A DNA stretch of 37,311 nt. Source: HGM13233 sp964478515. Lineage in GTDB: Bacteria; Bacillota; Clostridia; Oscillospirales; Ruminococcaceae. Shown here piece after piece: positions 25,333 through 33,004 of this stretch; position 1 is the first letter of the stretch; each line of letters starts with the position of its first letter. The DNA lies in NCBI GenBank assembly GCA_964478515.1, contig CAYZIL010000025.1:1-37311 (forward strand), read 5' to 3'. A program made the translations under genes and the position numbers. The notes under the pieces were generated by a model. The model did no database searches and was not told where the DNA came from. It worked only from the letters and a program-made list of their open reading frames with translations.

Positions 25333-26063
25333 CACTTCATCCCGGCGGCTTTTTTCAGCGACGCCACCTCCTGCTTGGTCAGCTCGCGGTACTTGCCCGG
25401 CTGCAGCATACCCAGCTTCAGCGGACCGAGCGCCGTGCGCCGCAGCCGAATGGTCTGCAGTCCCACACTCTCGCACATGCGGCGAATCTCGCGGTTTTTG
25501 CCCTCTCGCAGCGTAATTTCCAAAACCGAACGGCCCGGCTCCACGCTCAGCGCGCGCACGTTGGCCGGCGCGGTGAGCGTGCCGTCGTCAAGCTTTACGC
25601 CGGTAGCCAGCGCAATAAGCTGTTCCTCGCTCGCCTCGGGGCGGGTAGTTACGCGGTAAAGCTTGGCCACGCGGCGCGACGGGTGGGTCAGCGCGTTGAC
25701 AAATTCGCCGTCGTTCGTCATTATCAGCAGTCCTTCGGACTCAAGGTCCAACCGCCCCACCGGTACCAACCGCTCGCCGATGTCGGAGACAAGGTCGCTG
25801 ACACAGCGCCGGCCGCGCTCGTCGGCCAGTGTGGTGACAAACCCGCGCGGCTTGTGCAGCATATAATACAGTTTTTCCGGCTGCTTTTGCAGTGTGAGCG
25901 TCATGCCGTCAACCGAGACCGCGTCGCGCTCGTCCATCTTGTCGCCGAGCTTGACCGGGTGCCCGTTTACCTTTACGCGCCCCTCGTTAATAAGCTGCTC
26001 CGCGGCGCGGCGCGAACAGTAGCCCTGCTCCGAAAGCAGTTTTTGGATTCTTTTTTCCGCCAT
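25332..26063 (-). CDS. rluB: 23S rRNA pseudouridine synthase, RluB/RsuA family
   Basis: This 243-aa protein has an N-terminal S4 domain (RIQKLLSEQGYCSRRAAEQLI). The catalytic domain has VGRLDLESEGLLIMTNDGE, which contains the active-site aspartate, and later EGKNREIRRMCE. It isomerises a uridine in 23S rRNA. AAAGG lies before the ATG. In Firmicutes it typically follows scpB and the ytfI/ytfJ-type genes, as here. Confidence 0.95.
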   Translation of the reverse strand: MAEKRIQKLLSEQGYCSRRAAEQLINEGRVKVNGHPVKLGDKMDERDAVSVDGMTLTLQKQPEKLYYMLHKPRGFVTTLADERGRRCVSDLVSDIGERLVPVGRLDLESEGLLIMTNDGEFVNALTHPSRRVAKLYRVTTRPEASEEQLIALATGVKLDDGTLTAPANVRALSVEPGRSVLEITLREGKNREIRRMCESVGLQTIRLRRTALGPLKLGMLQPGKYRELTKQEVASLKKAAGMK

Positions 26064-26082
26064 ATTGTATTGCCTTTCCCGA

Positions 26083-26115
26083 AATAATGCCGTAACCGGC
26101 GGTTACGGCATTATT
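26083..26115. terminator. Hairpin between gerW and rluB
   Basis: A perfect 15-bp stem pairs 26083-26097 (AATAATGCCGTAACC) with 26101-26115 around a 3-base loop. T-richness beyond the stem is modest on both sides. It may be a partial terminator that reduces read-through from gerW into rluB. Confidence 0.65.
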
Positions 26116-26119
26116 CATT

Positions 26120-26485
26120 TTACTTTTTGATTATTCCCGAAATCTTGTCGACCATTTCCGGCATCTGCTGCACAATATTGTCAACCGTCGCCGACGCCGT
26201 GTTAATTTGCAGCATTTTCACTCCCGTCGGCGACACAACCATAAAGGCTGTCGGCGTCAGCGTCACGCCGGCGCCCGAGCCGCCGCCGAACAGGTCTTTC
26301 GACGCTTTTTCGCCGAAATCCGAGCCGCCGGAGGCGAAGCCCCACGAGACTTTTATGACCGGGATTACGGTGACGTCGTCGCCCACCTTTACCGGTTTTC
26401 CCATTACGGCGTTGGTGTCTATAAGTTCCTTAATCTTTTCAAGCGTTGTCGACGCAAGGCCGTTTATCTTGCTGTTGTTGTCCAT
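26120..26485 (-). CDS. gerW: GerW/YtfJ-family sporulation protein
   Basis: This 121-aa protein contains the YtfJ-family features TVIPVIKVSWGFASGGSDF, a glycine-rich stretch (FGGGSGAGVTLTP) and FMVVSPTGVKML. The B. subtilis homologue is a spore protein made in the forespore and linked to germination. It follows a DUF2953 gene, as in B. subtilis ytfI-ytfJ, and overlaps it by 47 bases. ATG 26485 is chosen because AAAGGAG precedes it. Confidence 0.93.
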   Translation of the reverse strand: MDNNSKINGLASTTLEKIKELIDTNAVMGKPVKVGDDVTVIPVIKVSWGFASGGSDFGEKASKDLFGGGSGAGVTLTPTAFMVVSPTGVKMLQINTASATVDNIVQQMPEMVDKISGIIKK

Positions 26486-27116
26486 TGTCGGGCTCCTTTT
26501 CAATATATTCGTTTTTGATTTGTAAGAATCTGATAAACAATATCACTGCCGCCAGCAGCAGCGCCGCCGGCCGCGCACTCAGCTCGCCCGAAACCCGCGC
26601 TCCCTCTTTTTCGGCGCCGGCAAAATCGGGCACTACGCGAAATTCATCGGCCTGAATGTCAAATATCCGCTGCAGGCGGCCGAATACTGCCCCGGCTGCG
26701 GCGTTGGCCGTACCGAAGGCGATGGCCGTAGCGGCAGCGTCCGGTCCGCTCACCGGCAAAAGAACCCGCAGGTGCCTTATTTTAATGCTGCGCAGTATGC
26801 GCGCAAGTGCCTCTTTAAGCGGGCGCAGCAACTGTAACCACGCCGCTGTCGGCAGCGCCGAAAAAGTATTTTTCAGCGAGCCCGCGCTCTTGCCGGAGCG
26901 TTTTTTGGTCTTCTTTTCTCGTTTGCTCTTCTCGGGCTGCTTTTCGCCGCTTTTCGGCCGCAGCGAAAAGCACGCGTAACGCGCTGCGAAGCGGCTGCCG
27001 CCGTCACCAAAGGAAAATTCCGCGCGCAGCGGCACAAACAGCGCCGCGACCAGCAGCGCCACCGCGCCCAGCAAGCAGTAGCCGACTATTTTCAATACCA
27101 GCAAAAACACCGCCAT
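26439..27116 (-). CDS. DUF2953 protein (YtfI-like)
   Basis: This protein of about 225 aa has an N-terminal membrane helix (LLVLKIVGYCLLGAVALLV), a DUF2953 N-part (FVPLRAEFSFGDG), a very basic linker (KSKREKKTKKRSGK) and a C-terminal hydrophobic helix. Its function is unknown, but genetic linkage to ytfJ/gerW is conserved. ATG 27116 fits the GGGGGGAG ribosome site. Confidence 0.88.
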   Translation of the reverse strand: MAVFLLVLKIVGYCLLGAVALLVAALFVPLRAEFSFGDGGSRFAARYACFSLRPKSGEKQPEKSKREKKTKKRSGKSAGSLKNTFSALPTAAWLQLLRPLKEALARILRSIKIRHLRVLLPVSGPDAAATAIAFGTANAAAGAVFGRLQRIFDIQADEFRVVPDFAGAEKEGARVSGELSARPAALLLAAVILFIRFLQIKNEYIEKEPDNGQQQQDKRPCVDNA

Positions 27117-27159
27117 ACGCACTCCCCCCTTGTCAGATTATTGACCGCGGTGAGTCGGT

Positions 27160-27693
27160 TCAATCCATTGCCGGCTCTTCCTCAAAACCATGCACCGAAG
27201 GCAGCTCCGAAAGCTCGCTCAGGCCGAAACAGCGCAGAAAGTTGTCGGTTGTCGCAAAGCTGACCGGCCGTCCGGGCAAGTCCAGCCGTCCGGCCTCGCA
27301 GATAAGGTTTTTTTCCAGCAGCGTGCTTATTGACGACGAGCTGTCGACGCCGCGCACCTGGTCGATAAATGAACGCGATACCGGCTGGTTGTAGGCGACC
27401 AGCGCCAACACCTCCATTGCCGCCGTCGACAGCGGCGTATTGCGCCGGTTGTCGAGCATGCGGTTTACGGCGTCGCCGTAGGCCGGTCGGGTGGCCAGCT
27501 GATAGCGGTCGCCGTAGCACAAAAGACATATTCCCGCGGCGCGCTCGTCAAGGTCGTCGCGCAGTTCATCCAGCAGCGCCAACACCTGCTTTTTGTCGAG
27601 CTCGGCGGCCTCGGCTATCTTGGTCGCCTCTATAGGTTCACCGCTCGCGAACAGTATCGCCTCTACCGCGCCGCGGCTCGATTGTTTATCCAT
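27160..27693 (-). CDS. scpB: Chromosome segregation and condensation protein ScpB
   Basis: This 177-aa winged-helix protein starts SSRGAVEAILFASGEPIEATKIA. It contains the LSTAAMEVLALVAYNQPVSR block and IRGVDS-like QVRGVDSSSSISTLLE. It is the kleisin-bound subunit of SMC-ScpAB condensin. It overlaps the scpA stop by eight bases. Confidence 0.96.
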   Translation of the reverse strand: MDKQSSRGAVEAILFASGEPIEATKIAEAAELDKKQVLALLDELRDDLDERAAGICLLCYGDRYQLATRPAYGDAVNRMLDNRRNTPLSTAAMEVLALVAYNQPVSRSFIDQVRGVDSSSSISTLLEKNLICEAGRLDLPGRPVSFATTDNFLRCFGLSELSELPSVHGFEEEPAMD

Positions 27694-28402
27694 CAGCCAA
27701 TTTCCTCTCTTTTTCACACAGCACCGCGCCGCCGTCATCGTCAATTTTCACTCTGCCGGCGCGAATAAGTTCCAACAGGCCCAAAAAAGTCGCCACGGCC
27801 TCGCTGGTGCTGTGCGAGCCGATAAACATGTCGCGAATACCGCTTATGGTGTGCGCGCGCAGCCCTCGCAGCAGATATATCACCCGCGCCGTAACCGGAA
27901 CAGAAGCGGTCATAACTTTGTCTATTATGCCCTGCGGGTCGGGTGCGGCACGGCGCGCGCCTTTGAGCGCCGCCGCCTCGCAGGCCGCGGCAAGTTCGCA
28001 CGCCTCGTGGCGGCGTGTGTAGGTCGGGTCCAGTTCTGCGGTTTGCTGCTCGCGCACGAACAGCAAAAGTCCCTGCTGCATGTCGCGCAGCTTGCGCGCC
28101 GCTTGCTTGCACAGCGAATATTCAACCAACTCGCCGGTCAGTTCGCGCTCCAGCTGTTCGCGCTCCTCGCTGCGCGGCAGCAACGCTACGGATTTCAAAT
28201 ATATCAGCCGCGCCGCCATCTCAATAAATTCGGACGCGCTTTCTAATTCCTGCGAGTCCATTTCGCCCAGCGCGGCAAGATACTGGTCAATGAGCTCCAT
28301 TATTCTGATGTCGTACAGCTTCATCTTGTGCTTGTTTATAAGATAAAGCAGTAGATCCAGCGGCCCTTCAAAATCGGCCGTATGAAAAACGACTTGTTCC
28401 AT
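27686..28402 (-). CDS. scpA: Chromosome segregation and condensation protein ScpA
   Basis: This 238-aa kleisin begins FEGPLDLLLYLINKHKMKLYDI, contains MAARLIYLKSVALLP and has a C-terminal winged-helix segment. It bridges the SMC heads. The AAAAAGGA site precedes the ATG. It is the second gene after the M50 protease. Confidence 0.96.
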   Translation of the reverse strand: MEQVVFHTADFEGPLDLLLYLINKHKMKLYDIRIMELIDQYLAALGEMDSQELESASEFIEMAARLIYLKSVALLPRSEEREQLERELTGELVEYSLCKQAARKLRDMQQGLLLFVREQQTAELDPTYTRRHEACELAAACEAAALKGARRAAPDPQGIIDKVMTASVPVTARVIYLLRGLRAHTISGIRDMFIGSHSTSEAVATFLGLLELIRAGRVKIDDDGGAVLCEKERKLADG

Positions 28403-28424
28403 ATTATCCTTTTTTGGCCCCGCC

Positions 28425-29078
28425 CTACAGCGCGGCGGCTAACAAATCTACCCAGCGGGTCAATACGTCCAGCGCGCTGACAACAGCGCCGGTCACCGCG
28501 CTTATCGGCCGGTTGAGCACCCCGGTAAATATAAGCACCGCCAGCGCGAGAAAAATGTAGCGCTCGTATTTCATAATGCCAAAATACACTTTTTCGGGCA
28601 GAAAAAATGTAAATATCCGTGAGCCGTCCATCGGCGGTATTGGAATTAGGTTGAACACGCACAGCACGACGTTGATGTAGACCATATACATCAGCACTGT
28701 CTCGACAAAGCCGAGCACGCCCGAAACATAGCCGACGCTGAAAACAATTGCTTTGTAAAAAACCATTGCCAGTGCCGCCATTACCAGGTTTGAGAGGGGG
28801 CCAGCAGCCGCGGTGAGCGCCATGCCGCTTTTGGGGTTGCGGAAATAGCGCGGGTCTATCGGCACCGGGTTGGCCCAGCCAAAGCCCGCTATCAGCAAGC
28901 AGAGAGTCCCCATCAGGTTGAAATGCTTGAGCGGGTTGAGTGTCAGCCTACCCGCCCTTTTGGCCGTGGGGTCGCCCAGGCGCAGCGCAACCCAGCCGTG
29001 GGCCAATTCGTGTACGGGAATGCTGGTGAACAGCACCAGCACGCGCGCTATTGTAGTTATTACCAACTGTTTATCCAT
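28425..29078 (-). CDS. Site-2-protease-like M50 membrane metallopeptidase
   Basis: This 217-aa integral membrane protein has the zinc motif HELAHG near the N-terminus. It also has LTLNPLKHFNLMGTLCLL, NPVPIDPRYFRNPKSGM, AAAGPLSNLVMA and the third ligand region NLIPIPPMDGSRI. These are the features of short family-M50 rhomboid-like peptidases found beside scpAB. The substrate is unknown. ATG 29078 is chosen because the family's N-terminus begins there. It has no ribosome site and lies only seven bases after a perfect -10, so the transcript may be leaderless. Confidence 0.92.
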   Translation of the reverse strand: MDKQLVITTIARVLVLFTSIPVHELAHGWVALRLGDPTAKRAGRLTLNPLKHFNLMGTLCLLIAGFGWANPVPIDPRYFRNPKSGMALTAAAGPLSNLVMAALAMVFYKAIVFSVGYVSGVLGFVETVLMYMVYINVVLCVFNLIPIPPMDGSRIFTFFLPEKVYFGIMKYERYIFLALAVLIFTGVLNRPISAVTGAVVSALDVLTRWVDLLAAAL

Positions 29079-29084
29079 ATCGTT

Positions 29085-29113
29085 ATTATATATTTTTTTA
29101 TAATAAAACACAA
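29085..29113 (-). promoter_or_regulatory. Sigma-A promoter of the M50-scpAB operon
   Basis: On the minus strand TTGTGT (29113-29108) is followed after 17 bp by a perfect TATAAT (29090-29085). The expected start point coincides with the A of ATG 29078. Confidence 0.75.
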
Positions 29114-29148
29114 CCTTGCCGCCGGCGGCGAAAAAAGAAAATAACCTA

Positions 29149-29177
29149 TTGCAATCGCCGACACAATCTGATATTAT
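29149..29177 (+). promoter_or_regulatory. Sigma-A promoter of rpmB
   Basis: TTGCAA (29149-29154) is followed after 17 bp by TATTAT (29172-29177), 36 bases before the rpmB start. Confidence 0.75.
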
Positions 29178-29213
29178 ATTAGTCGTGACTTTTAAGGTAA
29201 GGAGGTGCAGAAG

Positions 29214-29402
29214 ATGGCAAAATGTGATATCTGCGGCAAGGGAGTAGTTTTCGGAATTAAAGTTTCCCACTCTCACCGCCGTTCCAACCGCGCTTTTAAG
29301 CCGAACGTCAAGCGTGTCAAGGCGATAGTGAATGGCTCCCCGAAGCACATCAACGCCTGCACCCGCTGTCTGCGTTCCGGCAAGGTGACCCGCGCAGTCT
29401 GA
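29214..29402 (+). CDS. rpmB: Ribosomal protein L28
   Basis: This 62-aa protein has the L28 pattern: MAKCDICGKG, GIKVSHSHRRSNRAFKPN, and a second cysteine pair CTRCLRSGKV. It is a zinc-binding (C+) form. ATG 29214 lies eight bases after AAGGAGG. The gene is monocistronic with its own promoter and terminator. Confidence 0.97.
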   Translation: MAKCDICGKGVVFGIKVSHSHRRSNRAFKPNVKRVKAIVNGSPKHINACTRCLRSGKVTRAV

Positions 29403-29411
29403 CCAAGCAAT

Positions 29412-29449
29412 AAAAAAACATCCGGCACGACAGTGCCGGGTGTTTTTTT
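29412..29449. terminator. Bidirectional terminator between rpmB and der
   Basis: CCGGCAC (29422-29428) pairs with GTGCCGG (29433-29439). It is flanked by seven A on one side and seven T on the other, extending the stem. It works on both strands and so serves the convergent rpmB and der genes. Confidence 0.92.
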
Positions 29450-29505
29450 ATGCCGTCAGCAGCCCTCAGCGAACTGCCGAAGAAAAACTCCTTCATGAAA
29501 GCCGC

Positions 29506-30825
29506 CTATCCGCGGCGCTCGCGCACAATTATGCGCACCGGCGTGCCCTCCAGCCCAAAGGTCTCGCGCAGCTGGTTTTCAATATAGCGCTGGTAGGAAA
29601 AATGAAACAGGTCGGCGCGGTTGACAAAGACCACAAACGTCGGCGGCCGGGTCGTGGGCTGGGTGATGTAGAATATCTTCAGCCGGCGGCCCTTGTCGGT
29701 GGGCGGCTGCACGCGCGCCGTGGCGCGCGCGAGAACCGCGTTGAGCATGCCGGTAGTCACACGCATGGCGTTTTGAGTGTCGACGAATTTTATCAGCTCA
29801 TAAAGGCGGTCTATGCGCTGCCCGTCCTTGGCGGAAATGAAAATTATCGGCGCATAGGCCATAAAGCTGAAGTCGCTCATGTACTGCTTGCGCAGCTTGT
29901 CCATGGTCTTGCCGTCTTTTTCGACCAAATCCCACTTGTTTACGGCAATAATGCAGCCCTTGCCCTGCTCGTGGGCATAGCCGGCCACCTTGCTGTCCTG
30001 CTCGGTATAGCCGACGCTCGCGTCCACCATAATTACGCAGACGTCGGCGCGGTCGACTGCGGCCAGCGCGCGCACCGCGCTGTAGCGCTCAATGTCGTCG
30101 TATATGCGGCCCTTTTTGCGCAGTCCCGCGGTATCTATAAACAGAAAACTGCCGAAGGCATTGTCGACACGGGCGTCAATGGCGTCGCGGGTGGTGCCGG
30201 GGACGTCGGATACTATCATGCGCTCCTCGCCGAGAATGCGGTTGATAAGCGTCGACTTGCCGGCGTTGGGTTTACCGATTACCGCGACCTTTACGCGCTC
30301 CGCGTCGGCGTCGTTTCCGTCGGGTTCGGGCAGCAGCGCGCAGACGGCGTCCAGCAGGTCGCCGGTGCCGTGTCCGTGAACGGAGGAGACCGCAATCGGG
30401 TCGCCCATTCCCAGCGAATAGAATTCGTAAAATTCCGCCGGCAGCTCGCCGACGCTGTCGCACTTGTTGACGCAAAGCACAGCCGGGCGGCCGCTTTTTT
30501 GTATCATAGTCGCCACGTCGCGGTCGCTCGCGGTAACTCCGGCGCGCAAGTCGGTGACGAAAATTATCACGTCGGCCATATCAATGGCCAGCGCCGCTTG
30601 GTGGCGCATGTGTTTGAGCATCTCGTCGTCGGTCTTGGGCTCAATGCCGCCAGTGTCAATAAGCGTGAAATCCCATTTTTGCCAATTGCACTCGCCGAAT
30701 ATGCGGTCGCGGGTGACACCGGGGGTGTCGTCCACAATCGCCACACGTTGGCCGATAAGTTTGTTGAAAAGCGTCGATTTACCCACGTTCGGGCGGCCGA
30801 CAACGGCCACGACGGGTCTTGCCAT
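29506..30825 (-). CDS. der: Ribosome assembly GTPase Der (EngA)
   Basis: This 439-aa protein has two tandem GTPase domains. Domain 1 starts VVAVVGRPNVGKSTLFNKL with TPGVTRD, DTGG and NKCD. Domain 2 starts VAVIGKPNAGKSTLIN with PGTTRD, DTAG and NKWD. A C-terminal KH-like domain ends VRIIVRERRG. It is essential for 50S maturation. It starts three bases after the stop of the DUF512 gene, with GAGG upstream. Confidence 0.97.
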   Translation of the reverse strand: MARPVVAVVGRPNVGKSTLFNKLIGQRVAIVDDTPGVTRDRIFGECNWQKWDFTLIDTGGIEPKTDDEMLKHMRHQAALAIDMADVIIFVTDLRAGVTASDRDVATMIQKSGRPAVLCVNKCDSVGELPAEFYEFYSLGMGDPIAVSSVHGHGTGDLLDAVCALLPEPDGNDADAERVKVAVIGKPNAGKSTLINRILGEERMIVSDVPGTTRDAIDARVDNAFGSFLFIDTAGLRKKGRIYDDIERYSAVRALAAVDRADVCVIMVDASVGYTEQDSKVAGYAHEQGKGCIIAVNKWDLVEKDGKTMDKLRKQYMSDFSFMAYAPIIFISAKDGQRIDRLYELIKFVDTQNAMRVTTGMLNAVLARATARVQPPTDKGRRLKIFYITQPTTRPPTFVVFVNRADLFHFSYQRYIENQLRETFGLEGTPVRIIVRERRG

Positions 30826-30828
30826 TTT

Positions 30829-32136
30829 TTATTCCTCGCTTCCGGTAAGCGCGGCGAGCAGTGCGTCGCCGCTGTTGCCGCTGATAACTACTTTTACGTT
30901 CATTTGCTGCTCAAGCTGCTGCGGCGTGACGCTGTCAAGCAGCATATCGCCCTCGCGGCGCAGCACGTCCTCGCACAGGTAAAGCGTGTCGCCGAGCATG
31001 TTTTCGCGCGTCACCTGCGCGCTTATATCCGCCGCGGTCAGCAGACCCGTAACGGTAATGCTGCGGCCAAAAAAATCGTTCTGCACGGTGTGGACGCGGC
31101 ACTGTGCGTTGGGAAACTTGGCAACAGCCTCGGCCACAAGCGCGCGCAGCGTCGGCGCGGCGAGCGCGCCGGTAGCTATGTCGCAGCAGTGCTTTTTGCG
31201 GCTGCCGCGGCGCGCCGCCAGTGCGTCGCGAAATTCGCCTGTGAGCTTTGCGAGCATGCCGACGCCGTTTTCCAACTGGCGCATCTCGCCGTAATACTCT
31301 TCCGGTGGCAGTTCCCTGCCGGCCAGCAAAAACCACTCGTCCGAGGGGTAAACCATCCGGCTGCCGCAGCTCGCGAGCAGCTTTGAGCTTTCTCCCTCTA
31401 TGAGGTCGAGCGTCGCGGCCGCGGACTCGGCGTCCCATGGCTGCAGCTCGTACAGGTCCTGCCTGTACGCCGTCAGCCCCACCGGCACCACGGCGACGCT
31501 CGCCACGTGCGGCCACAGCCGCGCCAGGTCGCTGATGGTATTCTTCAGCGCCGCGCCGTCGTTTATACCCCGGCACAGCACAATTTGGCAGTTCATCTCG
31601 ATTCCGGCAGCGGCGAACCTGTCAATAAGTCCGAGACAGCTCCCGGCATTCTTGTTGCGCATCATGCGCACGCGCAGTTCCGGGTCGGTGGTGTGTACCG
31701 AGATGTTTATCGGCGAAATATGTAAGTCGATTATCCGCTGCGCCTCATGCTCGGAAAGGTTGGTCAGTGTGATATAGTTGCCGAAAAGGAACGACAAGCG
31801 CTCGTCGTCGTCCTTAAAATACAGCGATTGGCGCAGGCCCTTGGGCAACTGGTCAATAAAGCAAAAAATACAGTTGTTGCGGCAGTGGTGCTGGCCGTCC
31901 ATCAGGTAGCCGGCAAATTCCAGCCCCAGCGGCTCGTACTGGTCCTTGACCAGCTCGTATTCTATTACACTGCCGTCGTAAATGAATACAGCTTGCAGCC
32001 GTTCGACTGCGGAGTAGTACTCGTAGTCGAGCACGTCGTTGATAAAGTGTCCGTTTATCGAGATGAGATCGCCAACGGTCATCCCGACTCTTTCGGCGAC
32101 GCTTCCCGCGCTGACACCGGTTACCTCCACTGACAT
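30829..32136 (-). CDS. DUF512 radical-SAM-like Fe-S protein with PDZ domain
   Basis: This 435-aa protein has an N-terminal PDZ-like domain (GSVAERVGMTVGDLISING). It then has the cysteine motif CRNNCIFCFIDQLPKGLR, an iron-sulphur radical-SAM-like cluster site (CxxxCxxC), a barrel with HTTDPELRVRMM, and the C-terminal DUF512 domain. The family is common in Clostridia next to der. Its reaction is not established. ATG 32136 is preceded by GGGGAG. Confidence 0.93.
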   Translation of the reverse strand: MSVEVTGVSAGSVAERVGMTVGDLISINGHFINDVLDYEYYSAVERLQAVFIYDGSVIEYELVKDQYEPLGLEFAGYLMDGQHHCRNNCIFCFIDQLPKGLRQSLYFKDDDERLSFLFGNYITLTNLSEHEAQRIIDLHISPINISVHTTDPELRVRMMRNKNAGSCLGLIDRFAAAGIEMNCQIVLCRGINDGAALKNTISDLARLWPHVASVAVVPVGLTAYRQDLYELQPWDAESAAATLDLIEGESSKLLASCGSRMVYPSDEWFLLAGRELPPEEYYGEMRQLENGVGMLAKLTGEFRDALAARRGSRKKHCCDIATGALAAPTLRALVAEAVAKFPNAQCRVHTVQNDFFGRSITVTGLLTAADISAQVTRENMLGDTLYLCEDVLRREGDMLLDSVTPQQLEQQMNVKVVISGNSGDALLAALTGSEE

Positions 32137-32173
32137 GGCATGGATCTCCCCGCGCTTGCTAAAAACGCATATC

Positions 32174-32203
32174 AAAAAAGAAGAGGAGAACTCCTCTTCT
32201 TTT
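32174..32203 (-). terminator. Terminator of rpmF
   Basis: AAAGAAGAGGAG pairs with CTCCTCTTCTTT around a tight loop at 32188-32191. On the minus strand it runs on into TTTTTT. It separates rpmF from the DUF512-der pair. Confidence 0.88.
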
Positions 32204-32211
32204 CAGTTCAG

Positions 32212-32394
32212 TTAAGCTTCCTTTTTGACTACTTCTTTGCCCTTGTAATAGCCGCAGTTGCCGCACACTTTGTGGGCGATTTTGAGCTCGCCGCACTGGG
32301 GGCATTTAGCGAACGCGGGCATTGAAAGCTTCCAGACCGAGGAGCGCCGTTTGTCGCGACGAGCCTTGGAAACTCTTCTTTTCGGTACTGCCAA
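32212..32394 (-). CDS. rpmF: Ribosomal protein L32
   Basis: This 60-aa protein has the L32 start AVPKRRVSKARRDKRRSS and a four-cysteine zinc ribbon (CPQCGELKIAHKVCGNCG). The start is TTG 32394 with GGAGGTG eight bases upstream, because the ATG further up does not fit the family. The gene stands alone with its own promoter and terminator, and lacks the DUF177 and plsX neighbours often found beside it. Confidence 0.95.
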   Translation of the reverse strand: MAVPKRRVSKARRDKRRSSVWKLSMPAFAKCPQCGELKIAHKVCGNCGYYKGKEVVKKEA

Positions 32395-32467
32395 CCTTAG
32401 CACCTCCTCGCAGATTGAAGCCAATGGCCTAAATATTGCAAAATACATTAAATTTGCACGCTAAATT

Positions 32468-32495
32468 AGTATACCATAAAAACGACGCTTGTCAA
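32468..32495 (-). promoter_or_regulatory. Sigma-A promoter of rpmF
   Basis: On the minus strand TTGACA (32495-32490) is followed after 16 bp by TATACT (32473-32468). A TG one base before the -10 gives an extended -10. Confidence 0.85.
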
Positions 32496-32522
32496 GAGAA
32501 TTTCGCGCTGTTTCGCGGCTGT

Positions 32523-32948
32523 TTACTCTGCCTCGTCGTGGTTGACACGCGGGAAATGCAGCACCGACTCGGGCAGGTTTTCCTCGCCCTCGGACACGGT
32601 GACAAGTACGCGCATGTCTTTGGTCATTTCGTCAAGCTTGCCGAGCATGGCGCCCAGACCTTCGGCGTCGCCATCGCCTATTTTGAGTATGCCGTCAATG
32701 TAGACTTCGACAATGTCGTAGTCGCGCGCGAGTATGCCGCAGACAAAGCCGTAAAACATTTCGTAGCCGCGAATGCAGTAGTCGTCAACGTCAATAACGC
32801 GCACTGCATGGTTGATATTGTAGGTCATTTTCATTGATTTTTCGATACAGACGATATTGCCGGCGGAGGTCTTGGCCGACTCGTTGATGATGTCGATCAT
32901 CGCTTTGGTCTTGCCGGAGCCCTTGTTGCCGATAATTAACTGGATCAT
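32523..32948 (-). CDS. Small P-loop nucleotide-binding protein
   Basis: This 141-aa protein starts with a Walker A motif (LIIGNKGSGKTK). It has a Walker B-like strand (DIVEVYIDGIL), an RVIDVDDY stretch and a short acidic C-terminus. It is a minimal P-loop ATPase fold seen as a conserved hypothetical in Clostridia. Its function is unknown. ATG 32948 has AAAGGA upstream. It follows pgi by 56 bases, with a small hairpin (32982-32997) between, so the two may be co-transcribed. Confidence 0.78.
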   Translation of the reverse strand: MIQLIIGNKGSGKTKAMIDIINESAKTSAGNIVCIEKSMKMTYNINHAVRVIDVDDYCIRGYEMFYGFVCGILARDYDIVEVYIDGILKIGDGDAEGLGAMLGKLDEMTKDMRVLVTVSEGEENLPESVLHFPRVNHDEAE

Positions 32949-33004
32949 TTCTCTTTTTCCTTTCGTAGTGGGTATTTGCAAAGGTGACTGGCGTCACCGT
33001 GCCG

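Noticed and set aside
29440..31386. 648-aa open frame on the plus strand
   Set aside because: It is wholly antisense to der and the DUF512 gene, both clear families, and has no ribosome site or recognisable domain. Long antisense frames are common in this GC-rich DNA.
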